From Silene conica (taxonomy: Eukaryota > Streptophyta > Magnoliopsida > Caryophyllales > Caryophyllaceae): DNA of 64,000 nucleotides. The translations under genes were made by a program, and so were the position numbers. Below, piece after piece: positions 48,601-58,886 of the stretch. Each line of letters starts with the position of its first letter. Position 1 is the first letter of the stretch. Below the pieces are notes generated by a model. That model did no database searches and was not told the origin of the DNA. It saw only the letters and a program-made list of their open reading frames with translations. The DNA is taken from NCBI GenBank assembly GCA_029255685.2, contig CM055314.2:1444399-1508398 (forward strand), written 5' to 3'.

Positions 48601-48949
48601 ATCGGAATTCGAATAGCGATAATTAGGATAATTATGATGAGGAGCATGATAAGTATATCCTAAAGCATTATAATTTTGATGATTTTGACGAGGAGCAATA
48701 TAAGTATAACCCTGAGCATTATAATTATATTCATAATTATTACAATGATGATGATTATGAATAGGATTACATGAGTAGTAGTTGTTGTTGGCGGTGGTAG
48801 GCCGGTGTTTGGCGACGGGTGCAGGGCGGCGGCCACCTCGGAACTGCGGCGGAATAGAGAGGCGAAATTGAATTAAACGCAGCAGGAAAGATAGATACAA
48901 CGGAAAAGAGTAGAGTTAGAGAGAGTATTACCGGTGGATGATTGGACAT
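39660..48949 (-). CDS. CCR4-6: CCR4 homolog 6-type deadenylase (EEP nuclease)
   Basis: Sixteen minus-strand exons: 48949-48932, 48843-48372, 46594-46431, 45797-45732, 45025-44973, 44806-44725, 44614-44571, 44024-43943, 43042-42950, 42851-42819, 42740-42649, 42565-42204, 42119-41962, 41304-41219, 41123-41039 and 39713-39660. They join in frame to 647 aa. The endonuclease/exonuclease/phosphatase fold is complete: SYNILADYLAN (Asn172), CFQEVDKFQ (Glu219), DGCAIFFRT, LCGDFNCTPKSPLYNFI (Asp352, Asn354) and WGSDHIALASELAF (Asp635, His636). The Mg-binding and catalytic residues are all present. Residues 7-163 are rich in Tyr, Asn and His. A Ser/Asn-rich linker (exon 12) splits the nuclease domain, as in plant CCR4-6. 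The family shortens mRNA poly(A) tails. The start is uncertain: in-frame ATGs also lie at 49039 and 49120, but the one used has G at -3. Confidence 0.92.
39874..40186. mobile_element. MITE-like foldback in CCR4-6 last intron
   Basis: AGACCATGTTTATCCGTAGG at the left is mirrored by CCAACCTATAAACATAGTC at the right, and GCTTACTTAGCCC by CCTACTTAGCCCAACC. An internal AT- and pyrimidine-rich core is present. Class unknown. Confidence 0.6.
47855..48269. mobile_element. MITE with AGAGCATCTCCAATGG termini, CCR4-6 intron
   Basis: Perfect inverted ends AGAGCATCTCCAATGG and CCATTGGAGATGCTCT, about 415 bp, with an internal run of about 27 A. This terminal motif is widespread in plant MITEs. No target duplication is obvious. 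Confidence 0.75.
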
Positions 48950-49175
48950 GGCGGAGGAGGCGGCGGCGGAGGGAGGGTGGTTGAGGACGGTGGTTGCTGC
49001 GGCAACGCGGTGGAGAGAAGTGGGGGAGGGTGACCGCATAAATTTCTGTATGGGCTTGATGGGTGCGTTTGGGTTATGGTGAATTGGTAAGGGACAGCTC
49101 GGACATTTTTGGTAGTTCAAACTCCAAAGTCCAAACTAAGATACTAACCGACTTTTCAATCCGTTTTTAAAATGG

Positions 49176-49875
49176 CATGTACTTTTTCACATACGAATTT
49201 TACTTTTTCACATACGAATTTTACAATTTTACCCTTGTCATTTTTTTCCATTCCCCATTCAATTAATATTTTTTTCCTCTTTTTCCTCATCTCCCTTAAC
49301 CACCACCACTTATTCCGATCAAAAAATCAAATCAAGCTTATTGATTGTTAGTTCGCATGGAGCATGTACTTGATTTTGGTTAATTTAGTACTTGTGCAAT
49401 CGACAATTTACAATTGTTGCAGAGTTCTTTGTTTTTGGTGTGGTGTGAGTTGACAATACTAATGTCGTCTTCTGCCTTATTAATTCCGGCAACCACGGCT
49501 TAGTATCACACATTGTGCCAACTAAGTACCTTTGTGTACCACTGCCCATGACCTAGAACCACCGTTCACCATCCAATACACCACGCCTCCACCAATCATA
49601 AACCCAATTCATAATAATTATTTTAACATATTGAATACTAATTAACAAACCTCTAATAATTTCAATAAAACATATTAGTAATCGACAACGAAATTAATAG
49701 ATATGGAGAAATTATGATCCATTATCAAGTTTTTAGAACAATTAGATTCAATTTTGGGGAAAAAGTTAGGTAAAACCTAATAATTTAGGTCTAGAAAAAG
49801 GGTAGGGCATGGAAGTTAATGAAAAAATGTATGTGAAAGAGTAAAATCCGTACGTGAAAAATTAATTCCGTTTAA
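49176..49875. mobile_element. Element with TTTTTCACATACGAATTTTAC ends upstream of CCR4-6
   Basis: The left end repeats TTTTTCACATACGAATTTT twice; the right end has the inverse, GAAAGAGTAAAATCCGTACG then TGAAAAATTAATTCCG. The left 130 bp are homologous to 10437-10560. Long imperfect inverted ends suggest a Mutator-like non-autonomous element. The interior shows no transposase. Confidence 0.55.
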
Positions 49876-49879
49876 GGTA

Positions 49880-50580
49880 ATGCAAAAAAATAAAATTAAT
49901 TGATATTTTGGGTTGAAATGAAAAATAATCGTTAAACACTTAAACTGGTGTTTATGTAGACTCGGAATTTTGGAACATATTTGACTTAAACACGTCATTT
50001 CTAATGGCGTGTATGTAGCTCAAAACACGTCATTAGGAATAGCGTGTCTACTTAGCCTGAGATTTTAATAAAACAAACACTTTTTTCCTCAAGGACTGCT
50101 AAGACACGCCAGCTCCTATGGCATGTCTCCTTCGTTCTCTAACCCGCCATAGCATACCATATGGCGTGTTTGGCTTTGTAATTTTTTTTAACACAAAAAG
50201 GCTCGTCATTCCTCCTTACTTATAAACACGCGGAAAAAATTCAACATTCCTCAACCCTCCCTCGTTACTCGTCAATCACTCACTCACAAATCTTTCTTGA
50301 CCCTCATCCAAACCTCTTTTTCATCCATCACTCTCCTCCGGCGTATCTCTGGCGACATCTCTTTCTTAAGGTAATTTTTTTTCCTTTTTTTGTTTAATTA
50401 CTAATTTTTGTGTTAGATTTCAGTCATTCAGAACTTACAGTTAACTTAACATTCCTCAACCCTCCCTCGTTACTCCATTTTTTTTGTCCAGTCATTCAGA
50501 GCTTACAGTTAACTCAATTCCCAAAGGTTTCACACTCCCCACAACTACGAATGGCTTGTTCGATATTCACCCATCATACA
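49880..50580. other. Spacer with ACACGYCATT/AATGGCGTGT words and small duplications
   Basis: Inverted words such as AAACACGTCATTTCTAATGG and CGTGT occur four times (49980-50180), recalling the palindromic tract of the PMD insertion. CAACCCTCCCTCGTTACTC occurs at about 50252 and 50458, and CAGTCATTCAGARCTTACAG at about 50421 and 50489. These are local duplications. A pyrimidine-rich leader-like stretch followed by AAGGTAATTTT (50368) could be a captured gene 5' end. No protein is supported. Confidence 0.45.
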
Positions 50581-50581
50581 T

Positions 50582-50680
50582 CACTACAAGAATACGGAAA
50601 ACAGGCGACAGAAAATGGCGACTGAAAAAAACATTGGCGACTGACATCAGTCACCAAAATGGCGACTACGAATTTTCCGC
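50582..50680 (+). mobile_element. CACTA transposon end
   Basis: CACTACAAGAATACGGAAAA opens a terminus followed by repeated subterminal words GGCGACAGAAAATGGCGACT, GGCGACTGACATC and ATGGCGACTACG. This is typical of En/Spm (CACTA) elements. The partner end was not located, so it may be a fragment. Confidence 0.55.
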
Positions 50681-53571
50681 GGAGCGAGTGGTGAAGATCC
50701 GGGTAAGCATATATATGGAGACATACACGGATTATTGTTCTACCTTATTGCTTACCGCCGGAGTTAATCAAGAGAAAGTAAAAGAAGTTCTCTACTACTG
50801 TTGAATGCATGCGGGGAAATATTGATATAAGATTAGTAGACAGACATAGTTGTGGTTGTGGACCTAAAGTGATGTCGATAGGTTAGGCACAACTATTGTT
50901 ATGGACTTGAAGAATTGGTAGGCCAGGCACGGGGAAATAGGCCAGGTCGTGGACCAAAAGTTATGCATGAAACTAAATATTTGTGAAACTGAGATGAGAC
51001 GGACACTGTAGTGTTACGTGAATGGGGGATGTGTACTCCATGGTTGTAAATAAGGTTGCGAGCCTACGTTGTGATTATATTGTGAAATAGAATGATTTTA
51101 GTTATTGGAGACGAGTTAGTAATGCATGTTATGAGTTGTTATTGTTTTAAATTTATATTTGGCATGTAGTTGACTTGTGTAATTGTCACCTATTTCCGGG
51201 GTGGCATGTGTCGACTCATTCAATGATTTCCGCTTGAATGGAGAGCAGATAATAAAGCAGGTTTAGATGCGTAGAGCGAGGTTGGGTGCTAATATTGTTG
51301 TGTGCCGAGCTAGGCCGGGACGCATAGTTGCTCTTGTTGTCTTACGAGTTTCACCTAGTTATCATGTTGTCAAACATTCTAGCTGAAATACGTTGTTTCT
51401 TTAAGACGTCTATTCTCGACAAGTGTAATAACGTCTATGGTTTTATTTAAAGTACTTGGTTTAATTCTATTTGATATACATTGCCTCAAAAAAATAGAGA
51501 TGATAACACCTTTAGTTATTTCGGAATATTTTGTTAAGATTCCTTAATAAATGAGCACAAATTCTCATTTATGACGGCAGTATCCTTCACAAGTTTGTGA
51601 CGGATACCGTTTTCTTTAATAGGTGTTACAGTTTTATTTTCTAAGTGTGTTCTTATTTACAGAGAACCGATTACCCATGTCCCATAAGAAAAATGATGCT
51701 GAGTAAAACCTTATCCATTATTATTAAACTATAAAGAAGAAAGAGTCTTTCAATTACCCCATTGTCGAAAGCATGTTGATGTTGGACTTGGTTTTAAACA
51801 CGACTTGTTCTAGGGAATTCAAGATGAAGAATATTTTTGACATTTTAGAGTTTAATTTGCACGGCAACAAAAATAAAAATAATAAATTGATTATGGATTA
51901 ATTAGCTAAGTAACTTTTCTAGATAAGAACATGACATTTGGGTTAATTAGTGTCTTAGTTGTATGTATGTATACATATGGGAACCTAGTTGTAGTCCTGA
52001 TTGAGTACCTATTTACAGTCTTGTATTTTTGAGTATATACTAGTTTACTCGATTGGAATTCCGACTATTAGTCCATAGGTTGCTAGCCTAGGCATTGATC
52101 CATTGTCCTCCAAGGTTATCTAGTCACGAATAATGCATAGGTGAAATAATTGGCCCGAGTTCGTTTCTAAATAAGACCACTCTGCTGCTTTTACTATCAA
52201 TATCAAACAATAACCTATTTTTTTATTTTATTTTTTTTATTTTATTTTATGGTAATGAAAGTCCATTATTTACCAAAAGGAATTCTCCAAAATGATTTCT
52301 TTTGGAGTTAATGAGGTCATGCTAAGTAAAGTAAATACAGGGTTCAGGGTTCAGGGTTTAGGGTTTAGGGTTTAGGGTTTAGGGTTTAGGTCTAGGGTGT
52401 ATAAGGGAACCTTTCAATTACAGAGAGGTACGACAAGTAGCAGTAAATATACGTGCCCAAATGATCCGCCTGCAATCTGCATGCACCTGAAGACTGAAGC
52501 TGAGTAAACTTCTTCAATGCTAAAATATAGAGAATCCATTTTTATATGCCACTGTTGGATGCAACTTGCAGTAACTAGTATGCCCAGTCCTTGAATAGTG
52601 AATACACTTTATTTTTTCCTTTTATTTTTCCCGTAAATTTTGCTTAGACACAACAAATAATTTTTTTTCTTTTTTTTTTTTTTTCGAATGACTTATAAAG
52701 AAGACGAGTGGAAATATTACTCCACGGATAAGAAACATACTGTAAAATAAAATTAGGATAAAGGCGCTGTTTTTAGATTTAAATTCACCATTTTTAAATT
52801 TATTTCAGATTTCCCAAGGTTAGAAAATTTTATATCTTATAAGTGATCACCGTCCACCGAATTGAAAGTCGTTGATCTTGAACAACTCTTGAATGGTACC
52901 ATGTCCCAAAAAACTCCTAGGAGCCATTAGCAATCCCACCACATCATTTTATGCGGATATATAGGTGGACAACGGTCCTAACAAGAATGGTTCACCCAAT
53001 ACTCACAAGGGAATATCAAACGAAACTCTCACTAAGGACATCGTAGTACCTTTCATTAAGCATCCTACGCAGGAAAACGCTTTCATCTAAGGCCATCGTA
53101 GCGCTTGTAGGCAACAATATAATAAAGCGAAATATGAGTCAACGGTTCAATGCACGAGCAAAGAGTCTGCCTCTGCTAACTCAAAAAAATTCCAACTTCA
53201 CTCACATGATTCGCTAATACGGTAACAAGGTTATTCATCACACTAACACACGAGGATTTCTAAAAGTCACGTGGCTACGAGAACTCGAGAAGCAAACCCC
53301 ATCTAAGCACAACTAGCCGCTGAAACCGAGGGACATTATGGCACTTATTTTTGGTACTAATTGGCTAGTTTACTCGGTCGTTATTTATTCTTTGACGAAG
53401 CACCCAATTGTTTTCATACCCTTCATAAAATATTAAAGTAAATGACTACCTCAATATTTTTTTTGATGCCCTTTATAAAAAATCAAAAGTAAATGACGAC
53501 CTCAACCAACTACATTTTGGACTAATACCCCGTAAACTACCACTTGACTTTCCTAATCCTATTAAATAATT
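50681..53571. other. Long gene-free spacer
   Basis: No coding exon is recognised. It holds a stub of the ACAAATTCTCATT MITE family at 51552-51607, a telomere-like tract at 52341-52397, T-rich runs at 52220 and 52660, and unclassified AT-rich sequence. Stretches at 50820-51420 and 52830-53340 are relatively GC-rich and may be decayed transposon sequence, unidentified. Confidence 0.5.
52341..52397. repeat. Interstitial telomere-like repeats
   Basis: Five or more uninterrupted TTTAGGG heptamers, preceded by GGGTTCA variants. They are purer than the tract at 11951, so probably younger. Confidence 0.9.
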
Positions 53572-53757
53572 CGATTTTTCTAACGTGTGTCCTTAAAGCA
53601 GACATTAATAATCTAAATGTGGAAAGATTTACATCATATTTTCATTAATTATGGTGAAAATGGGTTTCTACCAACGAATCAAATGAGAATATGTTGTAAA
53701 TTTTTCCGCATTTAGATTATTAATATGTGCCCTAATGACAGCACGTTAGAAAAACCG
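53572..53757. mobile_element. Mutator-type MITE next to the 53.96-kb gene promoter
   Basis: Long inverted ends (CGATTTTTCTAACGTG and CACGTTAGAAAAACCG; AATAATCTAAATGTGG and CCGCATTTAGATTATT) are flanked by TAAATAATT and TTAATAATT (8 of 9). 186 bp. The right end is 40 bp from a TATA box. Confidence 0.85.
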
Positions 53758-53796
53758 TTAATAATTAGCTGGTATGCAATGCAAAGGGCAAAACTC

Positions 53797-53803
53797 TATA
53801 TAA
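53797..53803 (+). promoter_or_regulatory. Putative TATA box for the 53.96-kb gene
   Basis: CTCTATATAATAG lies 160 bp before the ATG at 53963 and directly downstream of the MITE. The spacing suits a leader of about 130 bases. Confidence 0.5.
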
Positions 53804-53962
53804 TAGTTCTCCTCCTAAATCTTCATCAAAATATACTTCTTAATAACCTTTCAAAATTTCTCCTCCTCAAGGCTAAAGCGATATATATTTATTTACGTAT
53901 TTGCTAAATCTCATAGTAACATTTTACTAAATATCTCGTAATAACATTTAACGTAAAATATA

Positions 53963-54364
53963 ATGAAGCGTAAATGTCATGGAAACAAGTTATGCAAAAT
54001 CCTAAAAATGCCAATAAAAGCACTTGGTAAAATAAGGGATGCGTACGTTAGAGCTATGAACAATTGCGCCGAAAGGGGCAGTTATGATGGGCTAGCAGGG
54101 TGGGGTGGACCGGTGTACCATGACCAAGTGCCTAGGAGCGTAAGCACGAGAACGATGAGGTACGGTGGTGAAATATTGGATGGTGATCTTAAGGAACTGG
54201 TAAGAGCAAATTCGACAGGTAGGTCGAGGTCGAGAAACAGTGTTATAGTGAGTAGTCTGGTTTGTAATGATAATATGAAATTGCAAAATGAAAAGGTTGT
54301 GTTGGGTTGGTCAAATGGAATGCCAAGGAGTGGTAGTGTTGTTATGGCTAAGATTGAAGAATAA
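53963..54364 (+). CDS. Small basic plant protein, function unknown
   Basis: A single uninterrupted frame of 133 codons. The N-terminus is basic and helical (KILKMPIKALGKIRDAYVRA, then MNNCAERG). A middle part has LPRS-like VPRSVSTRTMRYGG and an acidic DGDLKELVRA block. The C-terminus is MPRSGSVVMAKIEE. This layout (K.LGK.RD.Y...M..C, then two PRS.S motifs, ending in an acidic MG+IDE-like tail) resembles a family of short uncharacterised angiosperm proteins I have seen, but I cannot name it. No signal peptide, membrane segment or catalytic motif is seen. Translation is supported by a TATA box upstream and by Ser/Arg-rich composition unlike the surrounding AT-rich spacer. Confidence 0.65.
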   Translation: MKRKCHGNKLCKILKMPIKALGKIRDAYVRAMNNCAERGSYDGLAGWGGPVYHDQVPRSVSTRTMRYGGEILDGDLKELVRANSTGRSRSRNSVIVSSLVCNDNMKLQNEKVVLGWSNGMPRSGSVVMAKIEE

Positions 54365-54452
54365 TGATCCTACAATGTTCAAGCTAGTAACTATGGTAAA
54401 GTTTTTGGTACCATTAGACCAATTAATTAATATGCGCGAGCGTGTTTTTGAC

Positions 54453-54914
54453 ATATGTTACTCAAACTCGATTAGATGTAGCTGATGTATAGTTGATGTT
54501 GATTATGGTTGTTGAGCTTATTATATGAATGCGCGAGATGGTAGTAGTGTGATTAGTTCGCGAGTATCGGTTGTAGACTTGTAAGACCATATTCTTTCTG
54601 GCTTAATTTCAGTTATATGTTAATCAAACTCGATTAGATGTAGCTGATGTATAGTTGATGTTGATTATGGTTGTTGAGCTTATTGTATGAATGCGCGAGA
54701 TAGTAGTAGTGTGATTAGTTCGCAAGTATATCGATTGTAGACTTGTAAGACCATGTTCTTTCTGACTTAATTTCAGCTATAGGTTACTCAAACTCGATTA
54801 GATGTAGCTGATGTATAGTTGATGTTGATTATGGTTGTTGATCGAGCTTATTATATGAATCCGCGAGATAGTAGTAGTGTGATTAGTTCGCGAGTATCGG
54901 TTGTAGATTTGTTA
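54453..54914. repeat. Three ~160-bp tandem units ending in MITE sequence
   Basis: Units start at about 54453, 54615 and 54778 (TATGTTACTCAAACTCGAT, GATGTAGCTGATGTATAGTT, GCGCGAGATRGTAGTAGTGT). Each finishes with GACCATATTCTTTCTGGCTT followed by AATTTCAG, which is the terminal 30 bp of the Tourist MITE that follows the third unit intact. Confidence 0.9.
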
Positions 54915-55136
54915 GATCATATTCTTTTTGGCTTAATTTCAGCTCTTTTCAGTTTTTCTTAGTTGTATTATGTTAAGTTTTATTTACGTTCAATCAATTA
55001 TGTTCAATTAATCTCTTCACAAAATTAGCTTTTAATCAACTAAATTCACTTCACCTCGGTTCCACTCAATTTAGTTCAGTTAAACTCTACTACAATTAAT
55101 TCAATTCAGCTCATTTTAACCGAAAAAAGCAGGGTC
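54915..55136. mobile_element. Tourist-like MITE, inverted orientation
   Basis: 222 bp homologous to the reverse of 3659-3881 (GTTAAGTTTTATTTACGTTC, CACTCAATTTAGTTCAGTTA, AAAAAGCAGGGTC). It is the source of the MITE end repeated in the tandem units at 54453-54914. Confidence 0.85.
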
Positions 55137-55329
55137 AAAGTACTATACATACATGCCAAAAGTACTAGTAGAATAAGTTTTGATGTAATTATTTTACTTG
55201 CCTGTACTTGCTTCACATGGACTTACCTATTTCATGTCTCAAACCATAACTTATTTATTTACTCCCCATCTTTTATCTTTTTATTATTAATAAATGTTTT
55301 TAATAAGGATTCATTTTGTATTTATTTTG

Positions 55330-55775
55330 CATAATCACAAATTCTCATTTAGACCAAAGTATTCGTTTAACTCATACTTCCTCCATTCCAATCAATTCTA
55401 TACATTTCACTTTTTCGATACTATTTATAAATCGAGTGAATCTTCAACACAACTTATAATATATAAGATAAAATATAGTCATGTGAGATCTTGTTTAAAT
55501 TGTCTTAACGAGTATATTGTGAATATCAAAGTTTTATAATTTTTATCGATATGTAACTAAAGATATTAACAAAAGAAAACGGGTATTGGCAAACGTGAAT
55601 AAAGCAAATGTATAGAATTGATTGGAATGGAGGAAGTAACTTTTAAGACGGGTCGTATAATTATCCATTTACCTCCCTATGCTTTTTTATTTTTATCATA
55701 TCCATACAATTGGATATTACTTAACCTATTTTAATTTAAAACGGATATGACGGATATATTTGTCTTAAGAAAGAC
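55330..55775. mobile_element. MITE (ACAAATTCTCATT family) split by a Stowaway MITE
   Basis: The outer element starts CACAAATTCTCATTTAGACC, resumes with TTAAGACGGGTCGTATAATT and ends GACGGATATATTTGTCTTAA. The Stowaway at 55377-55636 (CTTCCTCCATTCCAATCAAT and its inverse ATTGATTGGAATGGAGGAAG) inserted at TA in its left arm. Confidence 0.8.
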
Positions 55776-55868
55776 TTATAGTTGCCCTATTCGCCATACC
55801 ATACCAATAGTTCTAATTGATACCTACATTATCTTTCTCCATAATCTGGTGGAAAAACAAAGGAAAAA

Positions 55869-55965
55869 CGCTTAAATTATACAACCAAAAGTAAAATTCG
55901 CTTAAATTATACAACCAAAAGTAAAATTCGCTTAAATTATACAACTAAAGGTAAAAAGGTCGTGA
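55869..55965. repeat. Three 34-bp tandem repeats
   Basis: CGCTTAAATTATACAACCAA followed by AAGTAAAATT is repeated three times with almost no change; simple slippage. Confidence 0.9.
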
Positions 55966-56310
55966 AATATTATAAAATAACACAAATTATATAAAAGACG
56001 AATTTATTTATAACAAGGGTTATATAGCTAACAAAAATTGGTTACTACCACGTTAAAAATGAATTGTGAATAAGCGGATTAATATTAACATTAAATTAAA
56101 CTAATTACCATTTACCAAAACAAATAACAAATTAGAATTAGTATTAGTATTAGTATTGACGTCGCCATATGACGGAGTCTCCTACAACGTGCTTCAACTA
56201 GATTTTGTAAACAAGTTGACACTTTTCAATGGTAAAAGTTAAACAAGTTGACACTAAATACAGTACGACCCCGTTTCTTTATTTGTTTTTTAAAAGGCCG
56301 GGGATACAAC

Positions 56311-56704
56311 TAGAGGTGTATATTGGGCTGGGCCAGGTTGGGTCGGACTGAAGGTGGGCTGGTCCAAGAAAAGGGAGCCCTAGCACAACCCTAAAACAAT
56401 GATAGGCTGGACCAAGAAAAGTCAGCCCTCGCTCAGCACTGCGGGGTTGTTAGTTGTGTTAGTGGGCTGAATTTGTGTTAGTTGTGTTAGCGGTTTGGGC
56501 TGGGCCGGGCCGGGTAGAGTCGGGCCGAATTTCGTACAAAACTGCTGATAGGGCTGGGCTAACAAAATCTGGCCCTGACCTGACCCTAATTGTTACCGGG
56601 CTGGGCTAGCCCAGCTCTGACCATGTGTGGACCGGAAAAAATTGGCCATGTAACAGGGTTGGACCAGGCCGGGCCAGGCTAGCCTGCTACGTTGTCCAGC
56701 TCTA
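56311..56704. mobile_element. hAT-like MITE
   Basis: The ends TAGAGGTGTATATTGGGC and GTTGTCCAGCTCTA are flanked by a perfect 8-bp duplication GATACAAC (56303-56310 and 56705-56712). The interior is rich in GGGCTGGGCC words. Confidence 0.85.
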
Positions 56705-56780
56705 GATACAACAACAACGTTTCTCCTATCAAATTTTTCAAATTAATTTCTATCGGTATTTAAAGTGTTGGCCGATAAGT

Positions 56781-57160
56781 TTGGCAAATAAGGTAAACTC
56801 TCTTCTGTCATATTTTTGGTGGGTTGAATGCCACCTGGGGCATAAAATGCATTGGTGCACTAGAAATTTCTTAAGTTTGCCCAAGTCGTGTGGAGGTTTA
56901 AGTCTCCGGAATATAGTATGCCTTAACAAAGCTTTGCTGACAAAGCATGGGTGGCGCATTATTTTGGGGAGAATTCCTTATTTGTAGATGTTTTTGCCAA
57001 AAACAATTTGGTACAAATGAAGTCAAGGCAGATTCAAGACTTGGAAAAAGATCCCACATACGACACCAAATTGTTTCAGGCGGGTTAAAACAATCAAGTC
57101 ATCGTTGCCTCGAATTCGTCCCGGGCCAACGCGCTCCTTTGGGATGTTGGGTGAGATGAG
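56781..57160 (+). pseudogene. LINE reverse-transcriptase C-terminal fragment
   Basis: The frame reads NSLLSYFWWVECHLGHKMHW, then LPKSCGGLSLRNIVCLNKAL, then LTKHGWRII. It matches the post-RT region of plant L1-type elements (FWWG..+KIHW...LC.PK..GGLG.R.L...N.ALL.KQ.WR). The frame is interrupted by TAG right after GRIPYL (about 56986), and further stops follow in the downstream frames. The 5' part is absent. A dead fragment, not a gene. Confidence 0.7.
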
Positions 57161-58886
57161 CTTTTCTCGCACATGCAACACACATAGTCTTGGGGGTGTC
57201 CCGAGAGCGGCCTCTCTGATTTCTAAGTCAGTGCGGTGTCCTCAGATGTATAGTCGGGACCTTTGCGTGATGCTTGGTAGTTGGTTCCTATTCCCTCTCT
57301 TAGATGTTTTAAGTAGTCTTATTTTTAGAGAGATAATGAAGTTCTTGTGATTGTTCTCTTGAAAGATATTGCGATCGATTGATCGACGTTTTTTCCCCTT
57401 ATACGGATTTGTTGTCTTTATGTAAGTTCTTTCCCTAAGAAGAAATATAAGAGAAGATATTTTATGTTCAAGAGGATGTATATTTTATGTGTGACCCGTT
57501 GACTGACATGCAGGTCGGGTTGATGCAGTGTTCCTCATCAGGGATAAAACTCAAAAAGCTTGACTAAAGAATATTTCTGGAAATTGAGATAAAAGGAGAA
57601 GAATTATAAGAAAAGAGATAAAATGGAGTAATTAAACCAAGAAAGCTAAACAATACCACTTTTTAATTTCTAAGGTAGCCGTTCCTTTGCACTTCCTCAT
57701 TTAAATTAAGAGCAACTCTTGGACGGATAATTATCAACCATGTGGGCGAATAAGACAAAACTGTTTGCTATTTCTTACCCATTTGCTTTTGTATTTTCTA
57801 CACCACACGGATATTTTACTTTATCCATCGTAAAATTTGCAATGAATATATCCATTATAAATGAGAATTTGTGTTAAATTAACTCAAACCAAAATCAAAC
57901 AAGTCATTAATCCACCTAACTCAAAACTACCTAAATAACCTATGGACGATTGATTAAAAAATTTGGGAACTTTTCATTAATCCACCTAACTCAATGTAAA
58001 TTTTAATTAGTTCTTCTAACCACTTTATAAACATGGTTTTGAATTACTTCGTATTAGTTTATTACAGGTTAACATAATTGTTGCAAGCCATCATTGATTT
58101 TTTCCCCTTTCAGAGTCCACTATTGAGTATTGACATCATTGGTTAACATAATTGCTGCAAGCCATCATTGCTTAACATTATCCGTAAAATTCCCTAAAAT
58201 CTTTAAATTATTGACTCTGCTACATTAATTTTTCAGTAACTTTTATTACTTTTTTATCGTTCAAACTCACCTCTTACTCACCAAGACTTTTCAGTAACTT
58301 TTATTAACTTTTTATTATTCAGACTCACCCAAGACTCAAGTAGAATATTGGTAAAATTGAGAGAGTCTTAAGACTTAACAAAGTCTTGTCTCAAGATCGC
58401 CAATAATCTTACCCTAACAACAATCAACGGTCAAACTCAACTAATCCCTAATTTTATCTTGGGATCACCTAAATACACTCATTCGGACACTCATTAGAGA
58501 GTGAGAGTATCTCATTTGAAATCACTTACTTGGATAGTAAATGAGAGTAGAGGAAAATGGAGGGGAGAAATTTAGAACGATTCATTCTCTCTCCTCCAAA
58601 CCTAATTCATATCTTTCTACAATAGGAAAGATTTAGAAGAAAATTTATCCAAACAATCACATTTCATTCTCCTACCCGATCTTCTCTTCTTTCTCCTTCC
58701 CTCCTTCCCCTCCCCTCCCTTTTTCTCCACTTTTTGTGTTTGAATAGCAAAGAAGGGAAAGGGGAGTGACGGAGAAGGAGGGAAAACCAGGGGAGGATAG
58801 GGAGGATAAATGAGATGATATTCCTTCCAAGTCTTACCTTTGTGAGAGAGAAAATAAATTGCCTAGGATGTGAACTTTCCCTTTAA
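57161..58886. other. Gene-free spacer upstream of PDR gene
   Basis: It holds a relative of the ACAAATTCTCATT MITE family (about 57715-57880, ending ATGAGAATTTGTGTT), a short duplication of GCAAGCCATCATTG (58083 and 58157), a near-repeat of TTTTCAGTAACTTTTATTA (58231 and 58288) and a purine-rich tract at 58680-58800. No gene is seen. Confidence 0.55.

Noticed and set aside
48310-48663. 117-codon plus-strand frame, Thr/Ile/Met-rich
   Set aside because: Antisense shadow of the Tyr/Asn/His-rich exon of CCR4-6.
50410-50804. Overlapping plus-strand frames of 71 and 106 codons
   Set aside because: They lie across local duplications and a CACTA terminus; no homology or consistent splicing.
57105-57350. 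81-codon frame after the LINE fragment
   Set aside because: No recognisable domain and it follows decayed LINE sequence; chance frame.
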